From: Tetrapyrgos nigripes
Lineage: Eukaryota; Basidiomycota; Agaricomycetes; Agaricales; Campanellaceae
Assembly: GCA_013368315.1 (NCBI GenBank)
Contig: JAACJM010000018.1
Span: 806,001-870,000 of the forward strand
Direction: 5' to 3'
Length of the DNA: 64,000 nucleotides
In this document: positions 46,400 to 56,984 of the stretch, one piece after another
Layout of the letters: the number at the start of each line of letters is the position of its first letter
Position numbering within the stretch: the first letter of the stretch is position 1
Notes under the pieces: model-generated
What the model was told of the DNA's origin: nothing
Databases searched by the model: none
Seen by the model: the letters and a program-made list of their open reading frames with translations, nothing else
Program-made: the position numbers and the translations under genes

Positions 46400-49300
46400 T
46401 AGGGCTACGCACTGTCCAGTATTACTGGTACGGCCGTATGAGCGACGGGTCGGATACGGGGTAGTCCGTACAGTACCAGTATTTGTACGGGATATGGTTT
46501 CAACTGAGTACGGTACGGGACTCGTATAATTACGCCAGTATTACGGGTAGTACGGACAGAGAAAAATCATTACGAAATGTAAACGAGAAACTACCGCTAC
46601 TTTCTATGACGACGAGCTAAATGTAACCTATTCTTTGCAATCATAAGCATACGAATAGTGTCTGGGTGCAGACTGGCACGGCGAAGAGAAATAGTATCTC
46701 GACCACCAGAAAACATGCGCTCTACAGCAACTGCTGACCCTTGATGAAAAGAATATGTATCAGTACTGTAGGAATAAGTCAAGAACAAGGCCACCACGTA
46801 CCAGGGATAGAAAAGATATCAAGGGCCAAACGGTAAAGGGTGGGGAATGTCGCCTTCTGGCCTTGCCACCACTGGATCGGGTCACATTTCTCACTATCTT
46901 GGGGCGGCTGCTTCCAGAACTCGGTTAGTTCATCGCGTGGAGCGTCCACCCTGCGATGATAACGGGAAGTCTTCTTTTTCTGTGGGGAACCATCAATGTA
47001 GACAATGTCGTCCTGAATAGGAATGGTGGAGGAAGTGGCAACAGTGGAAGGACGAGAGAGGTAGTTGGTCTCGAAATAGGTCCGGAGCTCATTCCTCGAC
47101 TTCTTGAGGTGGCCGTCAAGGGTGACATCCTTCTTGTAATCCTCTTCAAGGACATCGCGATTGACACGGGGATCCAGAACTAAACGATAAACGAAGATAA
47201 TAATCTATCAGTGAACGAAAAATATGTAACCGAGAACGGGAACTAATGCATTGACCAAGTATAAAACGGGGACTCATCAAACTTGTAGTAATACTCACTG
47301 AGCTTATTGTGAGCTGCAACAAGGGCATCACGAATATGTGCCAGTGTAGTCCATGGTAGGTTTGCAAGGATATCTCGAACATGATGCTCAAGATCCTGCA
47401 TGATCTCCAGGGTCCGTGAGAGCATGGGTGTATGTGTGGCAGACATCTGCACTGTAGCTGCCCGGAACTCCTTCAGCCATGAGGTAACCATGATAAGAGT
47501 ATCCCATTCCTCGCTGCTCAGACAGAAGTCTTGGAGCTCAACGCACGAATGGGCATAGCTATCCACAGCATCACGGAATTGGATACCACGACCTGGATCA
47601 ACAAAGATAAAAATAAGAACAAGGAAAAAGACAGAAAGAGTATTGACTTACGCATCATTTGATGTGTGGACCCCCATCGTGTTATGACATCAAGGATCAG
47701 CATCAGTAACTTGTACGTTCGCTTCTCCTGGTCGGCCTCGGCATATATCTCGTCGATCTCCCTAAGCCAAGCCGCATGACGTTGGGGACTAGAGCGAACA
47801 TCCCGAACAATTTTTCGCAACTAAAAAACAATGTCAACATCATGGAGAAGGTAAAAACCCACCAAAAAAAACAAACCTTGGTGACGGCAGGAGTAATACC
47901 GTCTCGCTTCAAGTTCTCTAGGTCCTCCTCGTCATCATCATAGTCAGCCGTCTCGTTGTCCTCCACATTATCAGTAGCCATGGATTTGTCCGGGATGATA
48001 TTGAAATTGTCTTGATAGTTGCCACCTCGAGCTGACAACTTCTCACTTGTCTTTGACGATATCGCACCAATACCTTCGAGAAGCTAGTGGGAAATGAGAC
48101 ATGAGTACAGTCAGTGTAAAAATGAGAAAATGATATGACGTGCCTTGAGAGCAGCAAGGTGAATGGTATGTGGCATGCAGCGCATTCGTGAAGCCTTGGC
48201 AGAGAAAGGAATCTTCTTACGACAGCAGCGCTCTTCAAGACTCTGCATCATTGTGTCGTTGTTGGTGGCGTTGTCCATGATGATAGCTATAATCTGCAAA
48301 TACTGAGTTTATGAAAAGAAACATCAGAAATGAAACACTAATCTTTCCGAGAAGGCCATATGTTTCGAGAGTCTTCCATACAGCTTCAGCCATGTTCTCG
48401 CCAGAGTGAGCACCCTCAAGTTCTCGGAAATCAATTAAACATTCTTCTGTAGATAGAAGTTATTATATTACATTCAATAGCAATAGAACAAATGGCGGAC
48501 CAAGAACTCCATCATCAGCAATGTAGTGGGCAACGACAGCAAGGAAAGGATACTGGTTACTTGATGTCCAAGCGTCAATAGACAGAGCGACCTTCCCCTT
48601 CAGAACCTAAGAGATAAATGAGAACAGAAAGAACAAACTGATAATGAGTTAACTTATGAGAAACATCTCAGTCATCTCCTTGATGGTCCTTTCACCCAGT
48701 TTGAACACCTTACGGCGAACAGCATCCTTCTTTGGAATATGAAGCGCACCACCAGAGTGATGGACATACTGCAAGAGATCGATGAACTCCTGCGTCTCAA
48801 CCTCGGCGAACGGCTGGTCACACGCAACAATCCATTTGATGAGTAAGTCCTCAAATTTCTCCTGGTCCCAAGGTTCCTGGAAAGGAGAAAAATGCACAAC
48901 GTCAGCAGATAGCATGAAATATATGAGACGTGCAACTTGCCTTAGCAGCAGCCTGTTGCCAAGCAAAAGCCTCCTTGATACTGTCCTGGCGCTTCTCAAT
49001 CTCGTTGCCCAACACGGCTTGAAATTGGGCATCAAGCGGGGCACAACCAGCTGCGATGTCGACCTCTTGTTGTGTGATAGCGCCATTTCAGTCTTTGAGC
49101 ACCTCATAGAAGTTGTAGAGGTTGCGGAAGTTGCTTTTGAGATGGTTGTGAAGACCTGCAATGTGATGATCAGCTATACACGATAGATGATGAGAATAAG
49201 AAATAACATACCGTTCAAAGAACTATTCATCTTCTTTGTGATTGTTAGGACATGGTGTGATCCATGGAGACAGCGGAAATGCTTGTCGCCTTTCTCTCCG

Positions 49301-50671
49301 GTTTCGCCTTTGGCATTGACGGCAACTTCTTCAAAGAACAGGTAGATGGGGTTGGTGCGTTTGATGCTGCCAAAAGCCTGTGCAGAGTTAAGCATACGTC
49401 AATGAAAGATATAGAGTGATTACATACCGCACTAGACAAAGACGCAGTACGAGGTGAAGCTTCCTCGTCCTCAACTTCCTCTACTGTAGCTGCACGGGAA
49501 GGAGTTTGGGTCTGTACGGGAGATCAAGAAAAAGGCCACAACAAGTAATATTAAAACATACCTTAGCTGCACTCTTCTTATGTATACGTCTCTTCTTCTT
49601 CACAGGCTTCTTCTGCTTGGGTGGGAATGTCTTCGCGTTGAGGACCTGTGCACGCTGCAATACTGAATGTAAGACCAACGGAACGAAAAAAATAGTACGG
49701 GAGAGTACGCACCTCCTCATTTGGGACATCCGAGACTGGATCCTCCGAAACGTCGGTAGACTCTCCGTCGTCCTCGAAATCACTCCCTTCTGAGCTGTCC
49801 GAACCCTTCTTTGCTTTTTTGCCTTTCCTAACCTTGCGTTTCTTCGCTTTGGTGGTGACTTCATCGCCAGTCAGGTCAGCCTGGACTGCTTCGAGCATCT
49901 TGGTATGTTTGTTGCGAGACGGACGGATATTTCCTGTTAGAACGGTCAGCATATCAACAGCACTTCCATAAAACATCACAAATACATACCATCACCAGAG
50001 CCAGGGCCAGAAATAGGTACTGTGTCAGCTGGGTCGTTGTAGAATTGGATTTCGGAAGCGTCTTTCAGAGTCCCATCAGGATTCACAGCACACTGGGAAT
50101 TGTCCATGTCTGAGAGCATACAAGCAGGTAAAGGAACGGAGCTCAATTTAAAGCCTAAGATAACGAATTTGCAATCTGTGGTGTTTGCGGGCGATACTTA
50201 GCAAAAAAAAACCGGCTAGAAAGTTGAAAATCGCGTACCAACTGCCAAATGTTACACCCGCAGGTCCTGACGCAGCCAAGTCATGGTAGAGGCCCCCTGG
50301 TATGTATGTAGGTAAAGTAGAAGGGCTGAGAGGGCCCGCAAAACGAAAAGAAAGCATGTTGTACAAGAATCTACCACAGTGCTGGCAGAAAACAGCGAGT
50401 AGAAGACTAAGATTGAAAAGAAGAAGTCAGCGGCACGTGAGATACATGTCCTTGCCGTCGGTGCCGAAGTCTTTCAGCTCCTCCTCGAGAATACTTGACC
50501 CGTATACCGTATGGACCCATATACGGCCGTATAAGATACGAGACATTACGGTGAGTACCCGTATAGTCCTAAACCGTATTTTCTTTCTCGAGCAAGCCAG
50601 TACGGTACGGGGTCGTATTTTTGTACGGAACCAGTATCCCCGTATGCATACTGGTACGGCGCGTAGCCCTA
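46400..50671 (-). mobile_element. hAT transposon, nearly intact
   Basis: A 4272-bp element with terminal inverted repeats starting TAGGGCTACGC and subterminal GTACGG-rich repeats, flanked by the perfect 8-bp duplication AATACCGA (46392-46399 and 50672-50679). It carries one minus-strand multi-exon transposase gene. It looks like a recent arrival compared with other elements in the window. Confidence 0.93.
46597..50107 (-). CDS. hAT superfamily transposase
   Basis: A multi-exon gene starting MDNSQCAVNPDGTLK at 50107 and ending RRHRK at 46597. In order it has an acidic/basic N-terminal region (KKRKVRKGKKAKKG), a BED-like zinc-finger area (FRCLHGSHHVLTITKK, GLHNHLKSN), a catalytic RNase H-like part (VALSIDAWTSSNQYPFLAVV, IIAIIMDNATNN, CMPHTIHLAALK, ITRWGSTHQMM) and the C-terminal hAT dimerisation motif (SAVAVERMFSGGRDTISLRR). 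Introns are about 50-60 bp. One in-frame TGA (KD-stop-NGAI, near 49093) interrupts the reading; it fits a CGA-to-TGA change and may be fixed in this copy only. Otherwise the gene looks complete. Confidence 0.85.
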
Positions 50672-50878
50672 AATACCGACAGCGCGTTCTGTTCTTTGTG
50701 AAATTGCTACACAACAGACTCTGCATTTTGAAAGGACTATCTACACAATAAAAAGAGCAATTAGAAGGCTTAATCAACTAAGATTCTACATGATAAGCAA
50801 AGGGTAATGGGTACCCGCATCACCCGCATGTACCCGCTGTGTACCCGCATGGGGTACCCGCAGATTTCTGATACCCGG

Positions 50879-51143
50879 TTCTGGCTCCCCAACTTGGATG
50901 CATCATGCACCAGTCTATGTCTTTTGGTGTCAACGTCTTCAAGGCTGTCAACAGCGACCAGAAGCGGGATGGGCTATTTGCTTACACAAATGGGTAACAT
51001 TGGCTACGTCCATCCTCAAAACCCGCCAACACCTCAACGTCAACCGTCTTTCTGCCCACCTACAGCCATGCCATGTACCAATCACCGTCCAGGATATGCA
51101 CCCAAAGTCTCTTTCAATACGTTTTAAAAACCCCGTTGCGAGT
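50879..51143 (+). pseudogene. N-terminal relic of UspA-like gene (unit 3, plus copy)
   Basis: This parallels 63250-63470. In the fourth copy that stretch reads PGYTPKVSFNTF; here it reads GYAPKVSFNTF just before the MITE at 51152. PxVSFxTF recalls the pre-domain motif of fungal UspA proteins. The next exon lies at 51900-52003 beyond the MITE. Confidence 0.45.
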
Positions 51144-51151
51144 ATACAGTG

Positions 51152-51747
51152 TAGGGCTCCTAGCGGATCGGATGCTGGTTGGATGCGGATCCATCCGCTC
51201 GGATGAGCCATGACCAAGACTTCATCCGCATCGGCAGATGGCATCTGACGGATGGTCGGATCATCCGCGGATGGTGGGCACACATACCAAAGGTAGCGTA
51301 TAGAGCTTGCCTGAGGTCTTTTTTCATTCTTTTTTCACTTGTAAGTACACTTTGGGTCCATTTTATGTGAAATAAAAAGGTTTCCACTTGCCTACACATG
51401 TAAATACAGGGTGCATGGCTCATGACACGGTATGGGCATCTTGCCGAGGATTTTTCCCATGGCTAGCTCAGCATTGAGCAAGGTTTCAAAACGTCGAGCT
51501 GTGTTGACGAGAGTTTTGTCGATGTTGATAACCTTTCCAACTGTACAGAATCTCGGGAAGTCCCGAGAACTCACCCAAAATTAGTAAGTACGACAGGTTC
51601 CCACATACCTCACACATCCGACGATGACCGGCGGATGGTCGGATGGTATCCGTCGGTTGGGTGCACCTCCAGAGGCCCATCCGCCATCCGAATCCGAGAC
51701 CTCATCGGCGGATAGACGCCGGATCATCCGATCCGCTAGGAGCCCTA
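51152..51747. mobile_element. hAT-type MITE
   Basis: 596 bp with inverted ends TAGGGCTCCTAGCGGATCGG, flanked by the perfect 8-bp duplication ATACAGTG (51144-51151 and 51748-51755). Subterminal regions are packed with GCGGATGG and GGATCATCCG words. No transposase is encoded. The corresponding place near 63470 in the next unit lacks it. Confidence 0.92.
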
Positions 51748-51899
51748 ATACAGTGAGGAGTAGCCGCTGGAAATCAATGTGAGTGTTCCTTCATTTCTTC
51801 TCTTGTCCTATCCTTCCTTATTCTCGTCACTTTTCCTATCTCTCCTCGGTTTTCTCTTTTAATGATCCTAATGCTACAAATGTTGTTGGGTTGTTCTAG

Positions 51900-52003
51900 G
51901 AGCCTCAGCGAGGGCTGGATGGGGCGCTAGAGTCTTTCGTGCAGGATGGGGACGAGTTGGTGGTGTTTAGAGGCATTAAAGAACATGACCTCGGATGTCT
52001 TGG
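51900..52003 (+). pseudogene. UspA-like exon (unit 3, plus copy)
   Basis: Bounded by an acceptor TTCTAG and a donor GTACGT. It reads GALESFVQDGDELVVFRGIK, with Gly in place of the usual Trp of ALDWALES. It matches the first part of a fungal UspA domain. Later exons of the domain are not recognisable downstream. Confidence 0.55.
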
Positions 52004-54100
52004 GTACGTTTGCGTGTCTTCTCTTTCCGCTAGTGTCTCCTGCTGTCTTTTTCTTGTTTTCATCCCCACCACCACCTTTATGCCTTCTGTCCTTCCTCCG
52101 GCACACTCCATTCTCCGTCCCCTTCCTTGTACTACCTTTTTTACCCTAGTCCCTTCATTCTATCTTCGTTACGCTCACTAACCCACTCTCTGCGGAAACC
52201 TTCACCGGCTCCCCCCTCCCTGGCCCTACGCTCTCTCATGACGCACTGTACATCCAATATAGACAAAACCAAATAATAATTTGCAAATCCGCCTCTGAGT
52301 GCTCAGACCCCCCAACAAACCAGGAAGAAAATTGGCTGGAATATGTCCGCGGTTGGTACCGGGAATGTTGACGGCGAAGCTAATGGATAGGGGAGGCGAG
52401 AGAGGTTAGCTGTGTTGGATTGGTGAGTTGAGTTGGTTCGCGTTTTCTCTTTCTCTTTCTCTTTCTTCTTCTCTTTCTTCCTTTTTCTCTATTTCCTCTG
52501 TCTACGTCGACGCATACACCTATACTAACCCCCTTCTCTTCCTCCTCCTCCTCCCTCCTCTCCCGCCCCGTCCCTCTTCATCTGATCCAAGAGCCCAACT
52601 CGGTCCCCGCGCACCCAAGAGAAGAGGCCGGACCGCAAAATCGTGACATGGCAACTCGGATACCTCAGACGGGTATATAGGGTAGGGAGCCAGTGTGTTA
52701 GGAAAGGAGTGATGGGGAGTTTTCGTAGGAGTAGATATTGGTATTGTTTGAGGGGTTCGGCTGCGAGTGTCATTCTTTTTTCTCTATTTGGTTGGGTTTT
52801 TATTCTTTTTGTCTCCTACGTTTCACGAAAACTTTGGTGAGTGTGGGTATGTGTGTCCACGCTGAGGAGGGAGGGAAGGCAGGCAGAGGAGGAAACAAGG
52901 GAGTTTGTATGCAAGACGGAGGGAGGCTGGGCAGTGGGAGAGTGTAGTGTAGACGAATTTTTACCCTTCACGTTTTCTTCATTGCTTCGTCCTTTTTTCG
53001 ACTGTTACTTTCTTCTTCTTGACTTGTTTTCATTTCTGATTTAGCTTTTGTCCTTTGTCTTTCGCCTTCTGTTACCATTCCATTCTCATCCCTGGCTCCC
53101 CTCTCTTCCCATCCCCTCGCCTCCCTACACTCAGTCTCACTCATTCCCCCTCTCCTTTCCCACTTTTATCTCTACCTCACTAATTATCACTTACACACTT
53201 TATCCAACCCGAACCAAAGTCAAAAATTTGAAAAATCAAGTACTATGCTGAGGCGGACATGGGAGTAAACCATGTGGCTGTGTACATGCGGAAACGACAG
53301 GAAGAGTCGAGCTCGTCGTTGCAGACGGCGTTGATCACGAAATATGCAAGCAATGGTCTCCAGAGTTGAGATAGTGGTTTGAATAGTCTCAAAGGACCAG
53401 TTTACGAAAAATCATCACTGTAGGCCGAGAATTGAGCTGGATGCAGAGGTTTGAGTTTGGATGACACTGGAATGCGGCTTTCTTCTTGACTACGACGACC
53501 GGCGACCTCTGACTCTGCATCTTTGTATCACCGATACTTTAGAGATTCCCAACCTGATTCCGATTCCAACTCTTATCCTGTCATTGGTCATTGGTCATGA
53601 AAGACTCCAACTTCCAATGCAATGCTTCTTGACCTGATTCCATCCTCGCCAAAATCCTCATCAAATGTAGGGAAGAAATAAAATGCAGAAATGCCGAGAG
53701 AAAGACGAAAAAGCCCACTCACAGCCTGACAACTCGAGTCCCGCAAACAATATCCTTGACACACGCTCAAACATCACGGTCCCCGTCTCAATGCTCACCC
53801 CCATCGCTTTCGCTTTCACTCTGTCTCTGGCTCCGTTTCCCAATTGCCTGATTTACCGTAGTTGTCTAGATTACCTACCAGTTTATTGTTTCGGGTACCT
53901 ACAAACTTCTCTTTGAAAACACAGAAGCTTTTATGCATTTCAAATGCCTTGCGAAGGCTTGCATGCAGGATTGCAGTCAGGGATATATAGTTAGGAGATA
54001 GGTAAAGGAGGGAAGGCTCGCGTCATGACGAAAAACGTAGATGATGGCGGGGGATTGAAAGCTGTTTCACAAGTACGGTACCAATCAAAGACAGCGAATA
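52004..54100. repeat. Left-arm repeat of unit 3
   Basis: Non-coding, pyrimidine-rich sequence. 52510-52680 and 53233-53530 match unit 2 (36360-37250). 53640-53920 matches 1840-2095 in unit 1. 52040-52290 matches 63740-64000 in unit 4. No gene is supported. Confidence 0.7.
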
Positions 54101-54960
54101 AGAAGTTAGGAAAGTCCATGCACCCATCACATCCTCCTCGAGTGCTCTAAAAACAGCCAACTCTCATCGCCATCTCGGACGAAAAACTCCAACACTCAAT
54201 CCAGGTCAAGAAGCGCATAGAAAGACTCAAGAAAGACTCTGCAACAATGGCATTAGTATCGGCTGTGAAACGACAAGCAAAAGTAGTAATGAACGAGAAT
54301 GAAACGAGACTGAAAACAACGCACCTAGTATTCCATATCCATCACTTGTACTCCCAACGTGAAATAAAACACGCTTTCTGCGGAATTTTCAAACAGCGTA
54401 TACCCTGGGACCGGAGTTTGCGCATTGCTGTGGGCATAGTTGGAGGCGTAGACCGATAGAGGGCTGGCAGTAGTCGTCGAAGGAGTGGTGGATGTAGTAG
54501 AGGCGACACTTGTTGCCGAGGAGGTCCTTAGAAGACTCTGATTACCAGTTGTGAGTTGGCGGGCGGATTGAGAGAATAACCTGTGTTCGACACTGACAGC
54601 CTTGAGCTTGATAGCGGCGCAGCATCCGACTTGGTAGGCGACGATGAAACAGTTTATGCACAGATGTGACCAGAGAGGAAAGAGGTGAAGGATGCTGAGG
54701 GAAGTGATTAGGCAAGGTTGTTGTCATCGTCGTGGTCAACCGTCAACCAAGAATGACGCGTACCACTCTGGCTCCCAGTCCGAATCCAGACCAAATACAC
54801 AGCCACATCGAACCTCTATCTGCATCAACGACACGACAAGAACCACACCATTCAGCCATGAAACATCCTTTGCCTTCACCTCTTTCTTCTCATTTCGTCT
54901 ACGTTCAGGTCTCCCAGGGGTTTCCGCTTCGTCTCCCAACTCAAACTCAATATTCGCTCA
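54101..54960 (-). pseudogene. UspA-like gene relic (unit 3, minus copy)
   Basis: At 54110-54240 it reads VLEFFVRDGDESWLF, preceded by LDLD-stop, where the usual Trp codon TGG has become TGA. Upstream, at 54330-54560, Ser/Thr-rich frames include SVYASNYAHSNAQTP and PGYTLFENSA. This is the disordered N terminus followed by the first domain exon. Later exons are absent and the copy is dead. Confidence 0.55.
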
Positions 54961-55246
54961 CTGATAACACATACTTATTCGAATACACATGAAAACGTTC
55001 CCTTTCCTTTCTTGTGGCCTAATTACCTCTTCATCATCTTTTCTCCCCGCGTTTCAATATTTCGCCTCCTGCTCTTCGCCTCAAATAGCAACCAAGACGA
55101 TACTAACACTATCCTTGACAGAGTCTTCTTCTTCACGGAACCACTCTACAAATTAGAATTGTGCGTCAGAGTCTCCTATGCAAAACTTGATGCATGGTTC
55201 ATATTTAGAGGTATGGAGGAGGAAGTTTCAGGTACGCGTCCTTCCT

Positions 55247-56604
55247 CTTCTTTGTTTTTCCTCCTCATGATCTTGTTCTTTCTGGTACTCTGACCCCGTC
55301 ATTCTAGTATCCTCATCCCTTTTTGGTACCATTTCCCTCCTTCCCCTCCTTCCCTTCCTCTACTATATTACCATCTATTCTTGTCCATAAACTCACACTC
55401 TCCCTCTTTCTCAACCTATCACTGATCCCCTGCCATACAGAAAAAAACTAGACCCCCTACACGCCCCCCCCCCCAACTCTGCCTCTCTCTTATCTCTCAA
55501 AGTGCACTGTGTACATATTGTATTAGATGAGTAGAGCTCTGAGGAAGACTCCGGGGAAGGGTGATAGAAGCAGATTGTAGAACAAGGAGAGGGTGGTTGC
55601 TTCATAACAGTGAGTGGGGATTTTTCCTAGAAGTTTTGTGGGTGTTTTGGAATTTCAGAATTTGGGTTCTTCGGATTTGATTTTCGCTTTTTCTCTATTC
55701 TGCCCTTTTATCATTTTGTTCTTTTTCACTTGGCATGTCAGATTCATTGTCTAACACCTCTTGTGTTCTTGTTTTTGTTCTCTCAGCTGTATTTTGTCTA
55801 TGTGTATGCATACATATGCTGACCCTCCATATACTCACTTCCCCCCCTCCCCCCTTCCCTTTCTACCCTCCCCACCACCTTCTCGTGATACATGAGACTC
55901 AACCCTTATCATCCATGATCATAGGCACCCGAAGCCGCAAAAAATGACGTGGCAGCTGGTACAAATACACAATTATGGCAACTAGGAAAAGGTGCCACTG
56001 AGGCAGAGCAGCGGGGTTGGGGGGGGGGTGCATCAGAACTTTGTGGGGTATTCTTTGACAGGTTTGGCGGTCAGTGGTGTAGTAAATTTCTTGATTATTA
56101 AACAATGTAAGGGTTTGAAGGCAAGGGGGTTAAGGGAAATGTTGGGGGGAGGGGAGGTAGAATACTTGACAGGGGGGAGTTAGGACAATTGGGGGGAGGG
56201 ATAGAAAAATGGGGGAAGGGGGGTATAACAATGGGCATAGGGGGGTACAATAATGTGAGGGGGGTCAGGGTGGGTGTTGCAGTGTGTGGGGAGAGGGGAT
56301 GGGACAAAGAATGAGGTCTGCATTGCGTGACCCATGATGCTTTTTCTGCTTTTTGCATTTGTTTTCTTTGGTTTGGTTGTTTTTCATTTCTGTATCTTAT
56401 TCATTGTTAATCTCTGTTCCCCCCTTCTCATCTGTCTCTAATGTTCACTCTTTCATATTCATGTATAGGCTCCAATAAATCTTTGCGACCAAGAACAGAG
56501 AATAGAGGACAGATCTCAGAGGGGAGTAGGCATTCTGCCTCAGGTTCCCACTAAGGCGCAGATGGGAGGAGATTGGAATAGAGGGGGTTTGGGTGAGTGA
56601 TATG
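55247..56604. repeat. Shared ~1.4 kb block, copy C
   Basis: Matches copies A (12430) and B (39944). Similarity with B continues to 56984 at the 3' end of NLR3. The G-tract minisatellite is short here. Confidence 0.8.
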
Positions 56605-56984
56605 ATACACTTATGTAGGACTGTATTTTTATGAATACCAATGCTAATATAATCCATACCATGGCATCTTTCAAACAATACCAACTACATGCATTCTGAG
56701 CTTAGGTGATGCAAAATAACAATGGTTCGCAAGAGGAAAGCATGAATTGTTACATTAACAATTGGACATGACCCCTTATCTCAACAATTCTTAATGGAAA
56801 AAAGATATAACTTCAGGTAGCAAGAAAATTACTCACCTAGTATCTTAAACAAAGTACAAAAATAGATTCAAAATATTGACTGAGCTGATTTATTGCAGTA
56901 GGTAGAAAGAACATATTGAACTGAGATAGCATTTCGTGTGATTCACAAATTTGAAATTATTATGTTTTGCAGAGCTCGTCACAT

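Larger units (their letters stand above)
45827..50878. mobile_element. Outer inverted-repeat element interrupted by hAT
   Basis: The left end (45827-~45990) and right end (~50690-50878) are inverted copies starting CCGGGTATCAGAAATCTG. They share GGGTACCC motifs, the CATTACCCTTTGCTTATC block and ATGCAGAGTCTGTTGTG. The right arm has additional TGCGGGTAC units. The element body is otherwise the hAT at 46400-50671. No target duplication was found; the flank in unit 3 has about 290 bp (62958-63250) that is missing here, so an associated deletion is likely. Confidence 0.65.

Noticed and set aside
51392..51574. Open frame inside the hAT MITE (RRFETLLNAELAMGKIL) as a captured gene
   Set aside because: No recognisable domain, and the MITE has no other copy in the window for comparison.
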